DNA from: an uncultured Clostridia bacterium
GTDB taxonomy: Bacteria > Bacillota > Clostridia > UBA1381
Length of the DNA: 57,128 bases
Assembly: GCA_944392335.1 (NCBI GenBank)
Contig: CALXWJ010000035.1
Coordinates: 1-57,128 of the forward strand
Direction of reading: 5' to 3'
The position numbers and the translations under genes were made by a program. The notes below the pieces were generated by a model. That model did no database searches, was not told where the DNA came from, and saw only the letters and a list, made by a program, of their open reading frames with translations. Below are positions 56,876-57,128 of this stretch, in pieces (within the stretch, counting starts at the first letter, position 1; the number at the start of each line of letters is the position of its first letter).

Positions 56876-56941
56876 TTATTTGGAACCGATAATCTAAATA
56901 TTACATGAATGTTTTATTTTATAAATAAAAAAGAGGTTGAA

Positions 56942-57128
56942 TGTCAAAATGAATTCCGGTGACAAATGAAATTCCGGAATGTCAAAGAAAATGTGGAATT
57001 GAATCAACTTTTTCCTTGGCATTTTTGAAGAAAAGGTGTATAATAATTAAGTAAACAGTCTGTTTTCTGCATGGCAAACAGACAACCGGAAGTTTTTTTG
57101 TCAAACTAAATTCCGCTTATCTGACTGA
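56942..57128 (+). mobile_element. Possible left end of an IS21-like insertion sequence, cut by the window
   Basis: Four copies of a TGTCAAA-N-AAATTCCG-type motif: 56942-56959 (TGTCAAAATGAATTCCGG), 56960-56977 (TGACAAATGAAATTCCGG), a partial at 56980-56996, and 57099-57115. A promoter TTGGCA/TATAAT (17-bp spacer, 57016-57044) points to the right and a hairpin GTCTGTTT/AAACAGAC follows. Repeated transposase-binding motifs next to an outward-reading promoter are typical of IS21-family ends; no transposase frame is inside the window. Confidence 0.4.

Overview
The window is AT-rich DNA from a spore-forming, hydrogen-metabolising anaerobe of the Bacillota, most likely class Clostridia. The evidence is Gram-positive-type promoters (TTGACA/TATAAT, 17 bp spacer) and strong Shine-Dalgarno sites, a gerA-type germinant receptor operon, soj/spo0J with consensus parS sites, HPr with both His15 and Ser46, IreB, HemZ, and an HydABC-type [FeFe] hydrogenase. 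I cannot name the species.

The segment spans the chromosome origin region. dnaA and dnaN (minus strand) flank an intergenic region with several DnaA boxes and a DnaA-trio-like array. Nearly every gene to the left is on the minus strand, and most genes to the right are on the plus strand, as expected for divergent replichores. A second dense DnaA-box cluster lies about 32 kb away, downstream of soj-spo0J-serS. Two parS sites precede soj.

Layout: 0-4 kb, tRNA-Thr and tRNA-Tyr, a GH30 glycosidase and a GHL6-type glycosidase. 4-6 kb, a small operon of orphan microcompartment shell protein EutS, GTPase EutP and IreB, followed by a CpsB-type phosphatase. 6-15 kb, housekeeping genes (lysA, clpX, clpP, tig, a phosphoesterase, miaA, uvrC). 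15-18 kb, HPr and an amino-acid ABC transporter. 18-25 kb, a small lipoprotein, a DnaC/DnaI-like ATPase, hemZ, an MBL hydrolase, dnaN, oriC, dnaA. 25-30 kb, PHP proteins, galE, an AEC transporter, a URO-D-family protein. 30-36 kb, the hydrogenase operon: PHP, HydC, GHKL ATPase, 2Fe-2S thioredoxin-like protein, HydB, HydA. 36-43 kb, an accessory stretch: a secreted stalk-domain protein with no normal start codon, an RHH regulator, two truncated gene starts facing each other, a beta-glucoside PTS/GH1 pair, and an AAA ATPase with a UGA in its P-loop. 43-57 kb, rluA-type synthase, yesL-like gene, mnmG, PAP2 phosphatase, germinant receptor operon with a small fourth gene, soj/spo0J, a membrane coiled-coil protein, serS, trmK-type methyltransferase, and what looks like the end of an insertion element.

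The most unexplained feature is a family of dispersed intergenic repeats of about 145-168 bp (eleven copies, some degenerate or deleted) built of several consecutive hairpins. Copies occur in both orientations; three sit between a good promoter and the start of dnaA, tig or eutS. A second, smaller hairpin element is attached to two of the copies.
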